Shown: positions 8,023 through 17,985, numbered from the stretch's first letter. The stretch is 64,000 nt of DNA from 67-14 sp020438345 (GCA_937872475.1 CALMSY010000031.1:1-64000), one strand, 5' to 3'. The notes: generated by a model not told the origin, from the sequence alone. Numbers and translations: made by a program.

Positions 8023-9318
8023 ATGCCCCTAGGGGATTCCACCTCAGATACCTACCTCCCCCGCGTTATCGATCGGGAACTGGACGAGTTGTTGCGCGGT
8101 CTGCCCGCGATTGCGATCGAGGGAGCAAAGGGCGTTGGTAAGACTGCCACCGCGAAGCGGCGTGCGAGAACTGTCTGGGAGCTGGACGATCCGGTCCGAA
8201 TGGAGCTGCTCGAGGCAGACGTTCAACAGGTTGCCCGGGGTCAAACTCCAGTCCTGATCGATGAGTGGCAGAAGCTGCCGGAAACTTGGGATCTGGTTCG
8301 CCGCGCGGTTGACTCCGGGGCCCGGCCCGGTTCATTTCTGCTCACCGGGTCATCTTCCGGCGTGAAGACAGGCACACATTCCGGTGCCGGTCGAATCCTG
8401 CCGATTCGCATGCGCCCGCTTTCCCTCGCTGAACGGTCCCGGAACCCGGAGCGGATCAGCCTGTCAGCCATGCTGTCCGGGGAGGCCACCGAGATCCGCG
8501 GTAAGTCAAGATTCGAACTTGGCGATTACCTCGACGAGCTCTTCAAGTCCGGTTTCCCAGGCATTCGCATACTCCCGGCCAGCCTAAGGAAACGCCAGCT
8601 CGCCGGTTACATCGATCGCATCATTGACCGGGACTTTCCGGAGCTCGGAACCCAGCCCCGGAATCCCGCGGGAGTCAAGCGCTGGATGCGAGCCTACGCC
8701 GCCGCGGTTTCGTCAACGGCCAGTTGGGAGACGATTCGCGATGCGGCAACCCCGGGTCAGGGCGATCCCCCGGCAAGATCCACTGTGCTTCCCTACCGCG
8801 ATGTGCTGGAGCGACTCTGGATTCTGGACGAACTTCCCGCCTGGGATCTCGTCGGCGGTGACCTCGGTCGAGTTGGGCGAGCCCCAAAGCACCACCTGGC
8901 CGACCCGGCACTGGCGGTCTCGCTGCTGAAGATCGATCGGGCGCTTTTCTCCAATGGTGGCCGCTTGTCGGCGAACTCACGTGCCGGGACCGTTTCCGTC
9001 GGTCGGTTGTTCGAATCGCTTGCGACACTCTCAGTCCGGGTCTATGCCCAGCAGGCTGAGGCCGAAGTGCACCATTTCCGAAGCCAGAACGGAGATCGGG
9101 AGATTGACCTGATCGTCACGTCCGAGTCGGGCCGCGTCCTCGCGATTGAAGTGAAACTCGGATCCAAGGTTGGCGACAGCGACGTCAAACATTTGAACTG
9201 GTTGGCGAGCCGGCTCGGAGAAGAACGGATCGCGCGAGTGATCCTCACCACCGGCCCCGAGGCATACCGCCGGAAAGATGGGGTCACGGTGATCCCGCTG
9301 GACCTCCTGGGACCTTGA
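8023..9318 (+). CDS. AAA_14/DUF4143-type ATPase
   Basis: The 431-residue protein has Walker A GAKGVGKTA (34-42), Walker B VLIDEWQ (77-83), and a sensor-like LLTGSSS. The C-terminal half contains GDREIDLIV then LAIEVKL, a PD-(D/E)xK-like core of DUF4143. This family is common, often near horizontally acquired genes, and its role is not established. I chose ATG 8023 over GTG 7993 because the latter lies in the repeat. Its 3' end runs into a fragment of the preceding gene's tail, so it sits at a recombination joint. Its size equals that of the 431-residue neighbour by coincidence; the sequences differ. Confidence 0.85.
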   Translation: MPLGDSTSDTYLPRVIDRELDELLRGLPAIAIEGAKGVGKTATAKRRARTVWELDDPVRMELLEADVQQVARGQTPVLIDEWQKLPETWDLVRRAVDSGARPGSFLLTGSSSGVKTGTHSGAGRILPIRMRPLSLAERSRNPERISLSAMLSGEATEIRGKSRFELGDYLDELFKSGFPGIRILPASLRKRQLAGYIDRIIDRDFPELGTQPRNPAGVKRWMRAYAAAVSSTASWETIRDAATPGQGDPPARSTVLPYRDVLERLWILDELPAWDLVGGDLGRVGRAPKHHLADPALAVSLLKIDRALFSNGGRLSANSRAGTVSVGRLFESLATLSVRVYAQQAEAEVHHFRSQNGDREIDLIVTSESGRVLAIEVKLGSKVGDSDVKHLNWLASRLGEERIARVILTTGPEAYRRKDGVTVIPLDLLGP

Positions 9319-9394
9319 CGGCATCCACCCAACCGACCAGCAAGTCCTCGCCACCTTCATAGCCGGCTGGAACGCCCGCAGCACCCTGGATTGA
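9317..9394 (+). pseudogene. 3' remnant of a paralogue of the 431-residue gene
   Basis: The frame reads IHPTDQQVLATFIAGWNARS and ends in TLD and a stop, against VDPTDQKALETFIAGWNARS and the same TLD end of the gene at 6613-7908. No start exists for it. It follows the ATPase stop directly, which marks where the ATPase replaced or split an older copy. Confidence 0.85.
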
Positions 9395-9467
9395 TCTTCC
9401 GGCCGCAGTTCAGTGTCAGGGACACCATCCCTATCCCGACTCCTTCAATGGATAGAAAGGAGACGAG

Positions 9468-9827
9468 GTGCTTGCATTCGAGGTTTACGTTCACAGGCTG
9501 CCCGAGCCGGATGCTTCCGGGAAAGTCAGCCGCGACGAGCAGCTGATGAACAGCGAGAGCGGCGAGCTGCTCACCCACTGGACAATCAGCGCCTACCCGG
9601 GCTGCCTGGGCTGGATCGACGACCTGATCGATCAAGGCAAGGCCAAACAACTCAAAGGCAACGGCTACCCGATGCTCTACGTCGGCGACACCGAGGCGAT
9701 CATCGAAGCCCTCTACGCCAGCGAAACCAGTTACGCCGGACTGGGAATCACCCCTGAGATCGAAACCAAGCTCAACGCCTGCCGGCAAGACGAAGCCCTC
9801 GTGGTCGAAGCCTGGGACCTTTCCTAG
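9468..9827 (+). CDS. Unrecognised 119-residue protein
   Basis: A strong ribosome binding site (AAAGGAG at 9457-9463) precedes the GTG start by five bases, and the frame is clean with a balanced composition. I cannot place the product in a family. It has no signal peptide or membrane helix, and contains YPGCLGWIDDLIDQGKAK followed by a short alternating hydrophobic strand. Its stop (9825-9827) is separated by one base from the stop of the convergent helicase gene, so there is no room for a terminator between them. Confidence 0.75.
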   Translation: MLAFEVYVHRLPEPDASGKVSRDEQLMNSESGELLTHWTISAYPGCLGWIDDLIDQGKAKQLKGNGYPMLYVGDTEAIIEALYASETSYAGLGITPEIETKLNACRQDEALVVEAWDLS

Positions 9828-9828
9828 C

Positions 9829-12800
9829 TCAGACTCGAAGCTCAAGAATCCCGGCACCGACGATTCGGTGACTCACCTCGACTCCGCGTCTCTTCTCGAG
9901 GTCGCGGACCTTGCCCTCGTGGTACCTCTCGATGTTGGTCAACTGCCCTCGACGCATTCTGGCAATGGACTGCTGCCCCTGTCGATCTGCGTCAGCCCAC
10001 TGATCGGTAATGGTCGCGTGTCTCCTCTCAAAGCTGAGTCTGAGACTCTCAATCTGAGCGTCCACGGCACTCGCAACGACCGTCTCGCGTTCCTCACGGA
10101 TTCGCTCCACATGGGCACCCGCCCATGCACGCGCAACCGTTTCGCTTTGGTCAACCCATTCATCGGTCAGGTAGTCTTCCTGGAGGGCACCAAGACCACT
10201 GCCGTTTCCAGAGTGTTTGGCCATGGTGAGGAATTGATCAGACAAGCCTTTGTCAACTTGCCCGCTTCTCCCGACCACGGCTGCCGCTAACTCGATCTCG
10301 TCTCGTAATCCTCGAATCGATACTTCGTATAGGAAGAAGAGCCACGGTCCGCCATCGTCGCCATCCTGGGTCAGAGTATCCGGGGAAATGACCAGATGGC
10401 CAGTCTGTGGAAAGACGTCACCATCGCCTCTTGACGCGAGGACTATCGCCCGCACGATCGGGTGATGGATCGAGAAGAACTCCAAAGTTCGGTCGACCAT
10501 GGCCCGCCGCCCGTCGAATGTGAGTGCACATCGCTCGCCCTGTTCAAGTCTCAGGATCAGGCCGGAATGCTCCCGGGTCCTGCCTGGGTCATTGAAGTAG
10601 GCATTATTCAGAAACGCGATAAACGGCTTCTCCTCGGAGCCGATCAGCTCGAATGCCGGAGCCAACTCGTTGCCTGAGTCTTCAATCCGTCTGAGCTTCA
10701 CGCCGGGGAAGCGCAATCTCAGGAAACCCTCGACGAACTCCCTGAGCTCGTCCGGCGAGATATATCGCTCACCCTCCTTGATGTCGTTGAAGCGATCCGT
10801 GAAGACCTCGTCGACCCCGACGAACTTCTTGCTCTTCTCATCGAACTCGTCATGTTCCTTCTGCAAGTTGATGATCGCGTTCGCGATCTGGTTCGCCCGC
10901 TCTTCCTGCTGTACCTCAGTCAGCTTGCCAGTCAGGACATCGCGCTGGATCTCACCAATAGCGTGGCCCAAAATTGCCTCAAGGTCACCGATAGAACGCT
11001 CGAAGATTCTGATCCTGTCGTACAGGCGGTAGAAGATTCGGTCCTCGATCGAATCGTTGATGACCAGATTGAAGATTTCGATCAGGTCCGATTGCTGTCC
11101 GTATCGATCGAGCCGGCCGATTCTCTGCTCGACGCGCATCGGGTTCCAAGGGAGGTCATAGTTCACCATCCGGGAGCAAAACTGGAAGTCCAGACCCTCT
11201 GCGCCTACTTCCGAGGTAAGGAGAATCTGCGGCCCTGAAGATGATCGGAATTCGTTTATCGCCTGATGTCGATCTTCTCGCTTGATCGGCCCGTAGATCT
11301 TCCGCACCTCGACCGGTGAACCTTCAACGTCCATTTCAACCAGTTTTTCTTCAAGGTAGTCGATGGTCCCGATGAAGAATGAGAAGATCAGAATCTTGGC
11401 GTCCGGGTCGTCTTCGAAGATTGCGCGAAGCCGAGACGACAGCAATTCGAACTTGGTGTCGACCCTAGAGCGTTTCACCGCGTTCCATGTTCGAGTCACC
11501 TCTTCGGCACTGCTGGTCCTCCCCGCATCGCCCAAATTTACGACGACCTGTGCGACGCCGGAGTCCTCGAAGGCCCCGTCCGATTCTTGACCGTATCGAC
11601 TCCCGAATTCGAAATCGTTCATCCCAATATCAAGGTCAGTCAATATCTCGTCTTCGAAACTGGTGGACGAGGTTCCAAGGGTCTTTTCGAGCTTCGTTCC
11701 CATCGCCCAAATGCAACTGGCAACCTGCCTTTGGTAGTTGGCGGTAACGAAACCCACAGGCATGTCCGTCTCCTCATGAAGTTCGGCAGCCCATCTGGTC
11801 ACGGCATCGTAGAAGCGGCGTTCCTCGGCACTAAGTTCGATCTCGAGCTTGTGGGCGCTCCGAGTCGGAAAGTGATCCTGAACCTCCCGCTTTTTCGTTC
11901 TCGTGAAGATGTGAGAAAGAGTGTTCAACTCGGTAATCGTCCGCTGGGTCTCTACCGAGAATTCGCGATCAACCTCACCTTGCGCTGCGTGGTCAAGCCG
12001 CCGCAGCGCATCCTGGTACTTGACGTTTCGAACATACCGAGGTCCCAAGGACGTTTCTTCAACCTGGCGCAGGGCTTCCGCAGACGCCGCGAAGTCGGGG
12101 GGCCATTTGCTTCGGAGGATCCGCAGGGATTCGTTGATTGGTTCGTTCGGCTCGAGCAACCGGTAGAAGCTCTCGAAGTCATTGAACTCCTGGGGAACGA
12201 GGAGGTGGAGCAACTCGTAAAAGTCACGTTCACCCAAGTTCAATGGTGTGGCGGTCAGAAAGACCATCGCTTCGCTCAGACTGGACAGGTAATCCCCGAG
12301 CACGTTCGACATGGTTCCGCTGTTTCGCATGTGGTGGGCTTCGTCGACGATCACCATGTCCAACGTTGGCTTGGCCTGGTCCAGCGCCTCGATGTTCTCT
12401 GCCCGACGAAGAAGCTCGAGGGATGCGATGCCTCTGAGCGGCGCAGAGTCACCCAGACGATTCAGTTCGTTGATCTCGTTACGCAGAGAAGGACCGTCGT
12501 AGATCTCAAAGTCCAGATCGAATCGTTCGCGAAGCTCAGATCGCCACTTGTTCATTAGTGCCGAAGGGCAGACCACGAGTACCCGGTTCAGCTGCATCCG
12601 GGCATTCATCTCGGTCAGGATTATTCCCGCTTCGATCGTCTTGCCAAGGCCGACTTCATCCGAAATCAACAGCCTCGGGTAGGGACTCTCGATCAGCTTC
12701 AGGACCGGTTTGAACTGGTATGCGAGGAGCTCGGTTCTTGACGCAAGGAATGAGTAGAGATTGTCCGCGATCGGGCTGATGAGCTTGGCCAGCGTCAGGA

Positions 12801-13044
12801 ACCCACGAAATTGATCCGCGCGCCCCAACCTCCACTGCTTGACCAGGTCAGCCGGGCCAGAGGTACCTCCAAGTTCGCCCTGGGCGATCAGAGCGTTCTC
12901 CGGGAACGTCCTGATCTCATCGGCACTAAAGAAAACGTCGTATTGGGCTTTGCCGTCCGGGTCGTGGTGAATAGCCGACACCACACCACTTCGTTCAGGG
13001 CTGGCCTTGAGGCGTACAGGTTCTCCGGCAGAAAACCTGGTCAT
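9829..13044 (-). CDS. RapA-like SNF2-family helicase/translocase
   Basis: The 1071-residue protein opens with a Tudor-like module (residues 1-55: GEPVRLKASPERSGVVSAI). The two RecA-like domains then show Walker A DEVGLGKT (129-136), DEAH (234-237), TATP, and the C-terminal QRIGRLDRYGQ motif. This arrangement resembles RapA and phage-defence SNF2 proteins, which move along double-stranded DNA using ATP; no nuclease domain is obvious, and the C-terminal 250 residues are partly coiled coil. It is the last gene of the seven-gene operon, 16 bases after the Hsp70 stop with AGGGG before its ATG. It probably remodels DNA or protein-DNA complexes for the system. That role is inference. Confidence 0.88.
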   Translation of the reverse strand: MTRFSAGEPVRLKASPERSGVVSAIHHDPDGKAQYDVFFSADEIRTFPENALIAQGELGGTSGPADLVKQWRLGRADQFRGFLTLAKLISPIADNLYSFLASRTELLAYQFKPVLKLIESPYPRLLISDEVGLGKTIEAGIILTEMNARMQLNRVLVVCPSALMNKWRSELRERFDLDFEIYDGPSLRNEINELNRLGDSAPLRGIASLELLRRAENIEALDQAKPTLDMVIVDEAHHMRNSGTMSNVLGDYLSSLSEAMVFLTATPLNLGERDFYELLHLLVPQEFNDFESFYRLLEPNEPINESLRILRSKWPPDFAASAEALRQVEETSLGPRYVRNVKYQDALRRLDHAAQGEVDREFSVETQRTITELNTLSHIFTRTKKREVQDHFPTRSAHKLEIELSAEERRFYDAVTRWAAELHEETDMPVGFVTANYQRQVASCIWAMGTKLEKTLGTSSTSFEDEILTDLDIGMNDFEFGSRYGQESDGAFEDSGVAQVVVNLGDAGRTSSAEEVTRTWNAVKRSRVDTKFELLSSRLRAIFEDDPDAKILIFSFFIGTIDYLEEKLVEMDVEGSPVEVRKIYGPIKREDRHQAINEFRSSSGPQILLTSEVGAEGLDFQFCSRMVNYDLPWNPMRVEQRIGRLDRYGQQSDLIEIFNLVINDSIEDRIFYRLYDRIRIFERSIGDLEAILGHAIGEIQRDVLTGKLTEVQQEERANQIANAIINLQKEHDEFDEKSKKFVGVDEVFTDRFNDIKEGERYISPDELREFVEGFLRLRFPGVKLRRIEDSGNELAPAFELIGSEEKPFIAFLNNAYFNDPGRTREHSGLILRLEQGERCALTFDGRRAMVDRTLEFFSIHHPIVRAIVLASRGDGDVFPQTGHLVISPDTLTQDGDDGGPWLFFLYEVSIRGLRDEIELAAAVVGRSGQVDKGLSDQFLTMAKHSGNGSGLGALQEDYLTDEWVDQSETVARAWAGAHVERIREERETVVASAVDAQIESLRLSFERRHATITDQWADADRQGQQSIARMRRGQLTNIERYHEGKVRDLEKRRGVEVSHRIVGAGILELRV

Positions 13045-13060
13045 CCCCTGGCTCTCGATC

Positions 13061-15061
13061 TCATCGAGGTGGCCACTTCTTTGGAGAGAGTCGGATACAG
13101 CCGTTCCGGGTTTCCACCTTCATCACCGAGCGGCCTGTATCAATTGTGAACTCGAACTCCTCGACGTTCCAGCTACTCATTTCTTCGATTCCATCGTCCT
13201 CGCCGATGCGGCGAATACCTTCGATGTATCCGCTCTTGGCAACCTGACTCAGGTTCCCGTCGGGGCTGGAACCGATCGTGCCGCTCAAGTCGACGTAGTC
13301 GCCAACCCGAAGTTTTCGGACCAACGGAGCGTGCTGAAATTTTTCAGGCCTCAATTGGGGCACATACTCACCGTCCTCCTCGAAAAAATCCTCGAGGACG
13401 TTCTCTGGATACTCCGCGAAATCCGCATCAACCTTGAGGTCCTGTGGCCAACCTGATGGTGTTTCGGGCCGCGTGATGACCTGACCTTCAGGATCTTCGA
13501 TCCGCAGCGCAGGAAACAGCGCGTCGGGTCGGATCTTGACCGTGAGGGTACTTCCATCAGGGAGTGCTGGCACTTCGGCAAGGCCGAAAGTGAATTGATA
13601 GTCGAGCTGCTTCTCGTAGATCCCGAAGGAACATCCGGGGCGGCCAATGTCCGGAGCGTCGATCTTCCTGAAGATCTCGGGCCGGCCATTTTTGTGCTCG
13701 AAACGCTCGCCGCGTTCGATGATGCTGAGGAATTCCCCGTCTTCTTCCCGCCCGACACAGATATCCCAGGGAATGATGCGCTGAAGTGATTGCTGCCTTC
13801 CGTATTGGGCAAGACCTTCCGACACGTCCGTGATCGCTGCTTCAACGCCCTCGGCGTCGTCCGGGAAATAGCGGAGGATGCGGTCGGATTCTGCGAGATC
13901 CGGGAAGATGTCCATCACTGTCTCCTGAACGGATGGGACCAGAGAAGATCCTCCGGTCATCACTACCCAGCCAACTTCGCTCGGTTCGATCCCGCCTCTC
14001 CGCAGCGTAACGTTTATTTCGTCCTCGATCTCGTAGAGCTGCATGAGGATCGATTCCTCGAAGAAGCTCCTTGATACGGGCAGATCGACGACCGGTATAC
14101 GCGTTTCCTGATTCGTCGAGAGTTCTCGCTTCGAACGCTCGATCACGTGGCGTCTCATCGTCTTGTCGGGAACCCGTTCCTCGAGGACCTTCCTAAGTTC
14201 GGGGTCCGCGTGAAGCTGGTCCGAGAATGCGCCATCAAGGTGCTTACCAGCGACTTCGTCTGAGCCACCCGCGGCCAATTCCAGCACCGGAACGGGAAGC
14301 CTGAATTCTGGTCTGCGCTCATACCGAATCAGGGAGAGGTCAAGGGTACCTCCCCCATGGTCGAAAATCAGGACGTTCTCAGACCCGTCTATGTCCAGGT
14401 CATTGCCAGGTGCGGCGGCGACAGCGATCGGTTCCAGCACGAACTTTGTTCGGCTGATCACATCGGCAAACCCGTTGAATATCCGCCGTCCGTCCTCACC
14501 ACGTGCTCTTGCCAGCGCACATACGAGGCGCTTCCGAGCGTATCCGGAATAGGCGACAGGAACCCCGATCAGGATTTGAGAGTCTGGATCGGCGCCAGCG
14601 GTGAATGCCCTCTGGAGCAGATGCTCAAGCAAAGCCGCCGCCGCGCCAACCATCTCTTCCCGACTGTACTCCCCGCCCGATTCAACCCATTCGGTGACAT
14701 ATGCTTCCTCATCGGTAAGCGTACGGAAGTTGAACTTGCTGGTCCTGACCGGCTTGCGAACTCGGATTCTCTGTTTCAAGCGGTGGCTGTCCAGATTGTG
14801 CTTGAAATATTCAAGGTAGGTTCCGGCCTTCTTCGATTCCCATTGCTGCTCGGCCGCAAGCCCAAGCAGGGGGTAGGATCCTCTTTCCCTGTCAGCCTCT
14901 GGGTCGAGCACGATCGAGGCGATCACCCGGTCATAGGGAGCATTGCCGGTTGCCACCGAAACTGGCACGACCTCACCGAGAGCGTTAGTGAACGTGACGC
15001 AAGAATTGGTTGTCCCGAGATCTAACCCGATCGTTGGCCGTACCGCATCCGAACTGCTCAT
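13061..15061 (-). CDS. Hsp70/DnaK-like ATPase
   Basis: The 666-residue product has the full Hsp70 actin-like ATPase signature: phosphate 1 IGLDLGTTNSCV (11-22), phosphate 2 IFDHGGGTLDLS (232-243) and adenosine motif TGGSSLVP (369-376). After residue 440 it diverges: I see no typical DnaK substrate-binding beta sandwich sequence or EEVD-like end, and the last 200 residues are acidic with beta-type repeats. Housekeeping DnaK is normally next to grpE/dnaJ in a heat-shock operon, whereas this gene sits in a defence-type operon. Its ATG overlaps the preceding gene's stop by four bases (ATGA). It likely acts with the 975-residue protein upstream, whose end resembles GrpE. Confidence 0.88.
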   Translation of the reverse strand: MSSSDAVRPTIGLDLGTTNSCVTFTNALGEVVPVSVATGNAPYDRVIASIVLDPEADRERGSYPLLGLAAEQQWESKKAGTYLEYFKHNLDSHRLKQRIRVRKPVRTSKFNFRTLTDEEAYVTEWVESGGEYSREEMVGAAAALLEHLLQRAFTAGADPDSQILIGVPVAYSGYARKRLVCALARARGEDGRRIFNGFADVISRTKFVLEPIAVAAAPGNDLDIDGSENVLIFDHGGGTLDLSLIRYERRPEFRLPVPVLELAAGGSDEVAGKHLDGAFSDQLHADPELRKVLEERVPDKTMRRHVIERSKRELSTNQETRIPVVDLPVSRSFFEESILMQLYEIEDEINVTLRRGGIEPSEVGWVVMTGGSSLVPSVQETVMDIFPDLAESDRILRYFPDDAEGVEAAITDVSEGLAQYGRQQSLQRIIPWDICVGREEDGEFLSIIERGERFEHKNGRPEIFRKIDAPDIGRPGCSFGIYEKQLDYQFTFGLAEVPALPDGSTLTVKIRPDALFPALRIEDPEGQVITRPETPSGWPQDLKVDADFAEYPENVLEDFFEEDGEYVPQLRPEKFQHAPLVRKLRVGDYVDLSGTIGSSPDGNLSQVAKSGYIEGIRRIGEDDGIEEMSSWNVEEFEFTIDTGRSVMKVETRNGCIRLSPKKWPPR

Positions 15062-17985
15062 TCGTCAAGCCCCCCCTCATCAGTTCTGCCAGGACTCTCA
15101 TTCCCGGACTGAACTTCCTCGACCGGTTCGACAATGGCCCGAGAAACGATCTGACCGTCGAACTTGATCCCCATTGTCTTGACGACGAAGAGTTCTCCTC
15201 CGTCGTCATTTCTAATTTCGTACTCGGTCGGTTTGAGCTTATCCCGGCGATATGTGCGTCCAAGTCTGTCTTCAATTCTGCGCCAACCGGATTCGGCGAG
15301 CCGTTCCCGAAACCTGAAGTAGCTGGAAAGCAACCTTTCAATCGCTTCGAATCGAAGTTCGAAGTCCGAACCCATTTCCCGTCCGATCTTCGCTTCCTTT
15401 TCTCGTTCCCTAGTGCGGAGATCTTCTTCGCTGCGGAGATCTATTGATATCAGCGAAGAAACCGCAATCCAGGCATTTCCGATCATCTCGGGCGCGATCG
15501 AGCGGGCAGTCCCTTCCGCATTCTCTGAATCCGCGGACTCAAGCGCAGCCGAGAGCATCGAGAGCGCTGAGCTGTCGTCAGGTTGACTGGCAGAGCGTTC
15601 AATCGCTGTGATCAGTTGGTTTGGCCCGTCTTCTGCGCCGCTCCGTTCGCTGGCTCGCTGCCAGAAAAGGTCTCTCAATTCTGGCCGTCCGCCATCCAGG
15701 AGTTCAGCAATTTCACGCCCGGACTCACCAAGTTGCGAGGATAGGGTCAAGTTGTTTCCCGCTTGATCGGTCGCGACCAGGCCAGAATCGAGCATCGAAT
15801 CGAGCAAACGGACGAGGTCTTCCCGATAGTGCTTTCGTTCCGAAACTGGCGCAATCCGTTTCGAATTGGATCGCCGGTCGAGTTCCTTGATGACAGCCAG
15901 GAGTTCAGAACCATCGGTAGTTGAGTCGACCGGATAGACCAGAATCTGACCATCAAACTCGACGACACCAGCGAATCGCTCGGCTATTGACTTCCGCCAA
16001 TCGAGCACCGCTTCGGGAGGATCCCCCTGGCTGGGTCCAGCCTCATCGGTTGACCGAGCAGCCGGGCCCTGATCTGAATGGTTGCCCTGGTCACCTCCGA
16101 TGGTGCGGCCGATCTCGCCAAGCAACTCGACGATCCGCTGGTTGCCGTCTGCTTCATCCCTGGCGTCTTCCAACGCGTCCAGCACTATCCGCTGCCTTTC
16201 CAGCAGGGCCTCGGGGGTCCCCACTCGGAGACTCTCAGCCAGTTGACGGGACCTGACTTTCGATTCGATATCGACGATCAGGCCGGCAGTCAAGAGCCGG
16301 TAGCCAGCCTCGGTTGAGGCTGGCTCAATTATTCCACTGATCGCTTGCTGGTCAGTCCGGACCGCTTCGACAAAGATCGGTCGCATTACCCGCTCGAACT
16401 CTTCGCCTGGCACTGGCTGCTCAGCCAGCTTCGCAAGCAAGTCCGGATCCGGACTGCCTTCGCGTAGACCAAGAATCTCTCTGATGAGACCCTTGGCCTG
16501 GTCGACTCGAACCCGATCGATGAACTCGCCGACATGGGTGGCGACGATGTCCCGGAAGTGCTCCCATCTAGTTAGGGCAGACGTTGATTCGACGATTCGC
16601 CCCTTTTGTGACCTGATCCAATCCGAGGTAACTGCGACCAGGTCCCGGGTCAGTTCGGATTGCTCGTCCGGTCCGAGCAGAGCAAAGCCACCACCGAACC
16701 CCTGTATCAGCTCCGCAGCTTGTTCTGGCGAAATGGTTCCCATCTGGGCCGCCCACCGTTCAAGCAGTGCCTCAAGCCGGTTCCGAACATCTTGCTCCTC
16801 GGCGCCTCTCACCCACCGAAGGAAACTCTCGTGGCCCTCCGGACCTTTGCCTCCAAGTCGAAGATCTGCAGAGATGCGGGATTGATGGGCTGGTGGCAAT
16901 TCATCGAATACCGTGGCTAGCCGGCCCCGGAGCTGGGCGGGAAGCACTTCCGAATCAACCGAGACCAGACGAAGGGCCGCTGCACGCAGGTCCGCGTCTT
17001 CCTCATCCAGGCAAGCGACCGCTTCCTCGCGGCGTTCCGACCGGACATCGGCCGTGCTTTCCCGGAGTAGTTCGAGGGCGAGCTTGGCCCGGTCTGAGCG
17101 AGGTCCTCGACGGTTCTGAGACGACAAGGCCCGTTTTGCGTATTCGGAAATCTCGGGACCGGGCAGGAACGGTGCTAGATCACGCACCTTTTCCAGGTCT
17201 TCCCTTCGGAACAGGTTCTCGCGTGCCCAGCCGTGGAATTCTTCATCGACTGGCATCGCTGCGACTAGTACGAGGTTGATCATCTCGTCCCGCAAGGTCG
17301 AGTCATACGAATGAAGTCCCCCGGATCCGCTTGAAAGTTTGCGGATTCGCTCGCCTTCAGCCCGGGTTGCAGGTTCCATCCGCTCAACCAGCTCCTTGCC
17401 GGAAGAAGTCCGCGACAGGTCCGATTGGGGTTGCGGGGGCATTGCCATGGCCGCCAGCAGGAGCTCTCGTGAATCGAGCTCCCCTCCTGCGGTCGTAGGC
17501 TGCTCGCCATCAACGACCACTTCGAGAACATTCGACGCGGGGTCCTTCTCCCGGTTGTTCTCGGCCAGTTTCCTCGCGATCGAACCGGCTTCATCGTCGC
17601 GGTGGGCGTAGACCTTCGCGAGTGCGAAAACCGCTTCGGCACCTGGGATACCACCAAGCACCTCCACCGCCGGAAGGATCACCTGAGACCTTTGCTTCAC
17701 GTTCGCCCGCGCAAAGTCACCCGTGTCTCCGGGCCCGAGCTGACCCTCCAGAACCCGAAGTGCCAGCGACCGCACGTCGTCGCTGGTTCCGGTGATTCCA
17801 AGCAGGCGAATCACCGCTGCCTTCCCGATCTTGTCTTCAATCAGCTGACCGAGTTCGACCCAGAGCTCCGTCTGCTCTTCGTCGGTCCGCTCTTTCCGTT
17901 CAAGCGGAGCTTTCCGCAGCGCTTCTCTCAGAGCCGCAGCGAGCTCATCCACATCGGGGTACTGCTCAACAGTAGGTAGCTGCAA
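15058..17985 (-). CDS. Helical-repeat protein with GrpE-like C-terminal domain
   Basis: The 975 residues are almost entirely helical by composition, with repeated leucine/alanine helix pairs that suggest HEAT- or ARM-like repeats over about 40-850. The last 90 residues differ: a helix FRFRERLAESGWRRIEDRLG leads to a small beta domain ending GIKFDGQIVSRAIVEPV. The order helix, Pro-rich turn, G-[YI]-x-x-x-G-x-x-[IV]-x-x-A-x-V recalls the beta-wing of GrpE, the nucleotide exchange factor of DnaK. It lies directly before an Hsp70-like gene with a four-base overlap. I infer a dedicated exchange factor or scaffold for that Hsp70. No catalytic motif was found. Confidence 0.75.
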   Translation of the reverse strand: MQLPTVEQYPDVDELAAALREALRKAPLERKERTDEEQTELWVELGQLIEDKIGKAAVIRLLGITGTSDDVRSLALRVLEGQLGPGDTGDFARANVKQRSQVILPAVEVLGGIPGAEAVFALAKVYAHRDDEAGSIARKLAENNREKDPASNVLEVVVDGEQPTTAGGELDSRELLLAAMAMPPQPQSDLSRTSSGKELVERMEPATRAEGERIRKLSSGSGGLHSYDSTLRDEMINLVLVAAMPVDEEFHGWARENLFRREDLEKVRDLAPFLPGPEISEYAKRALSSQNRRGPRSDRAKLALELLRESTADVRSERREEAVACLDEEDADLRAAALRLVSVDSEVLPAQLRGRLATVFDELPPAHQSRISADLRLGGKGPEGHESFLRWVRGAEEQDVRNRLEALLERWAAQMGTISPEQAAELIQGFGGGFALLGPDEQSELTRDLVAVTSDWIRSQKGRIVESTSALTRWEHFRDIVATHVGEFIDRVRVDQAKGLIREILGLREGSPDPDLLAKLAEQPVPGEEFERVMRPIFVEAVRTDQQAISGIIEPASTEAGYRLLTAGLIVDIESKVRSRQLAESLRVGTPEALLERQRIVLDALEDARDEADGNQRIVELLGEIGRTIGGDQGNHSDQGPAARSTDEAGPSQGDPPEAVLDWRKSIAERFAGVVEFDGQILVYPVDSTTDGSELLAVIKELDRRSNSKRIAPVSERKHYREDLVRLLDSMLDSGLVATDQAGNNLTLSSQLGESGREIAELLDGGRPELRDLFWQRASERSGAEDGPNQLITAIERSASQPDDSSALSMLSAALESADSENAEGTARSIAPEMIGNAWIAVSSLISIDLRSEEDLRTREREKEAKIGREMGSDFELRFEAIERLLSSYFRFRERLAESGWRRIEDRLGRTYRRDKLKPTEYEIRNDDGGELFVVKTMGIKFDGQIVSRAIVEPVEEVQSGNESPGRTDEGGLDE

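Noticed and set aside
11587..12558. 323-codon plus-strand frame inside the helicase gene
   Set aside because: It lies wholly opposite a gene with intact helicase motifs and shows no family motif.
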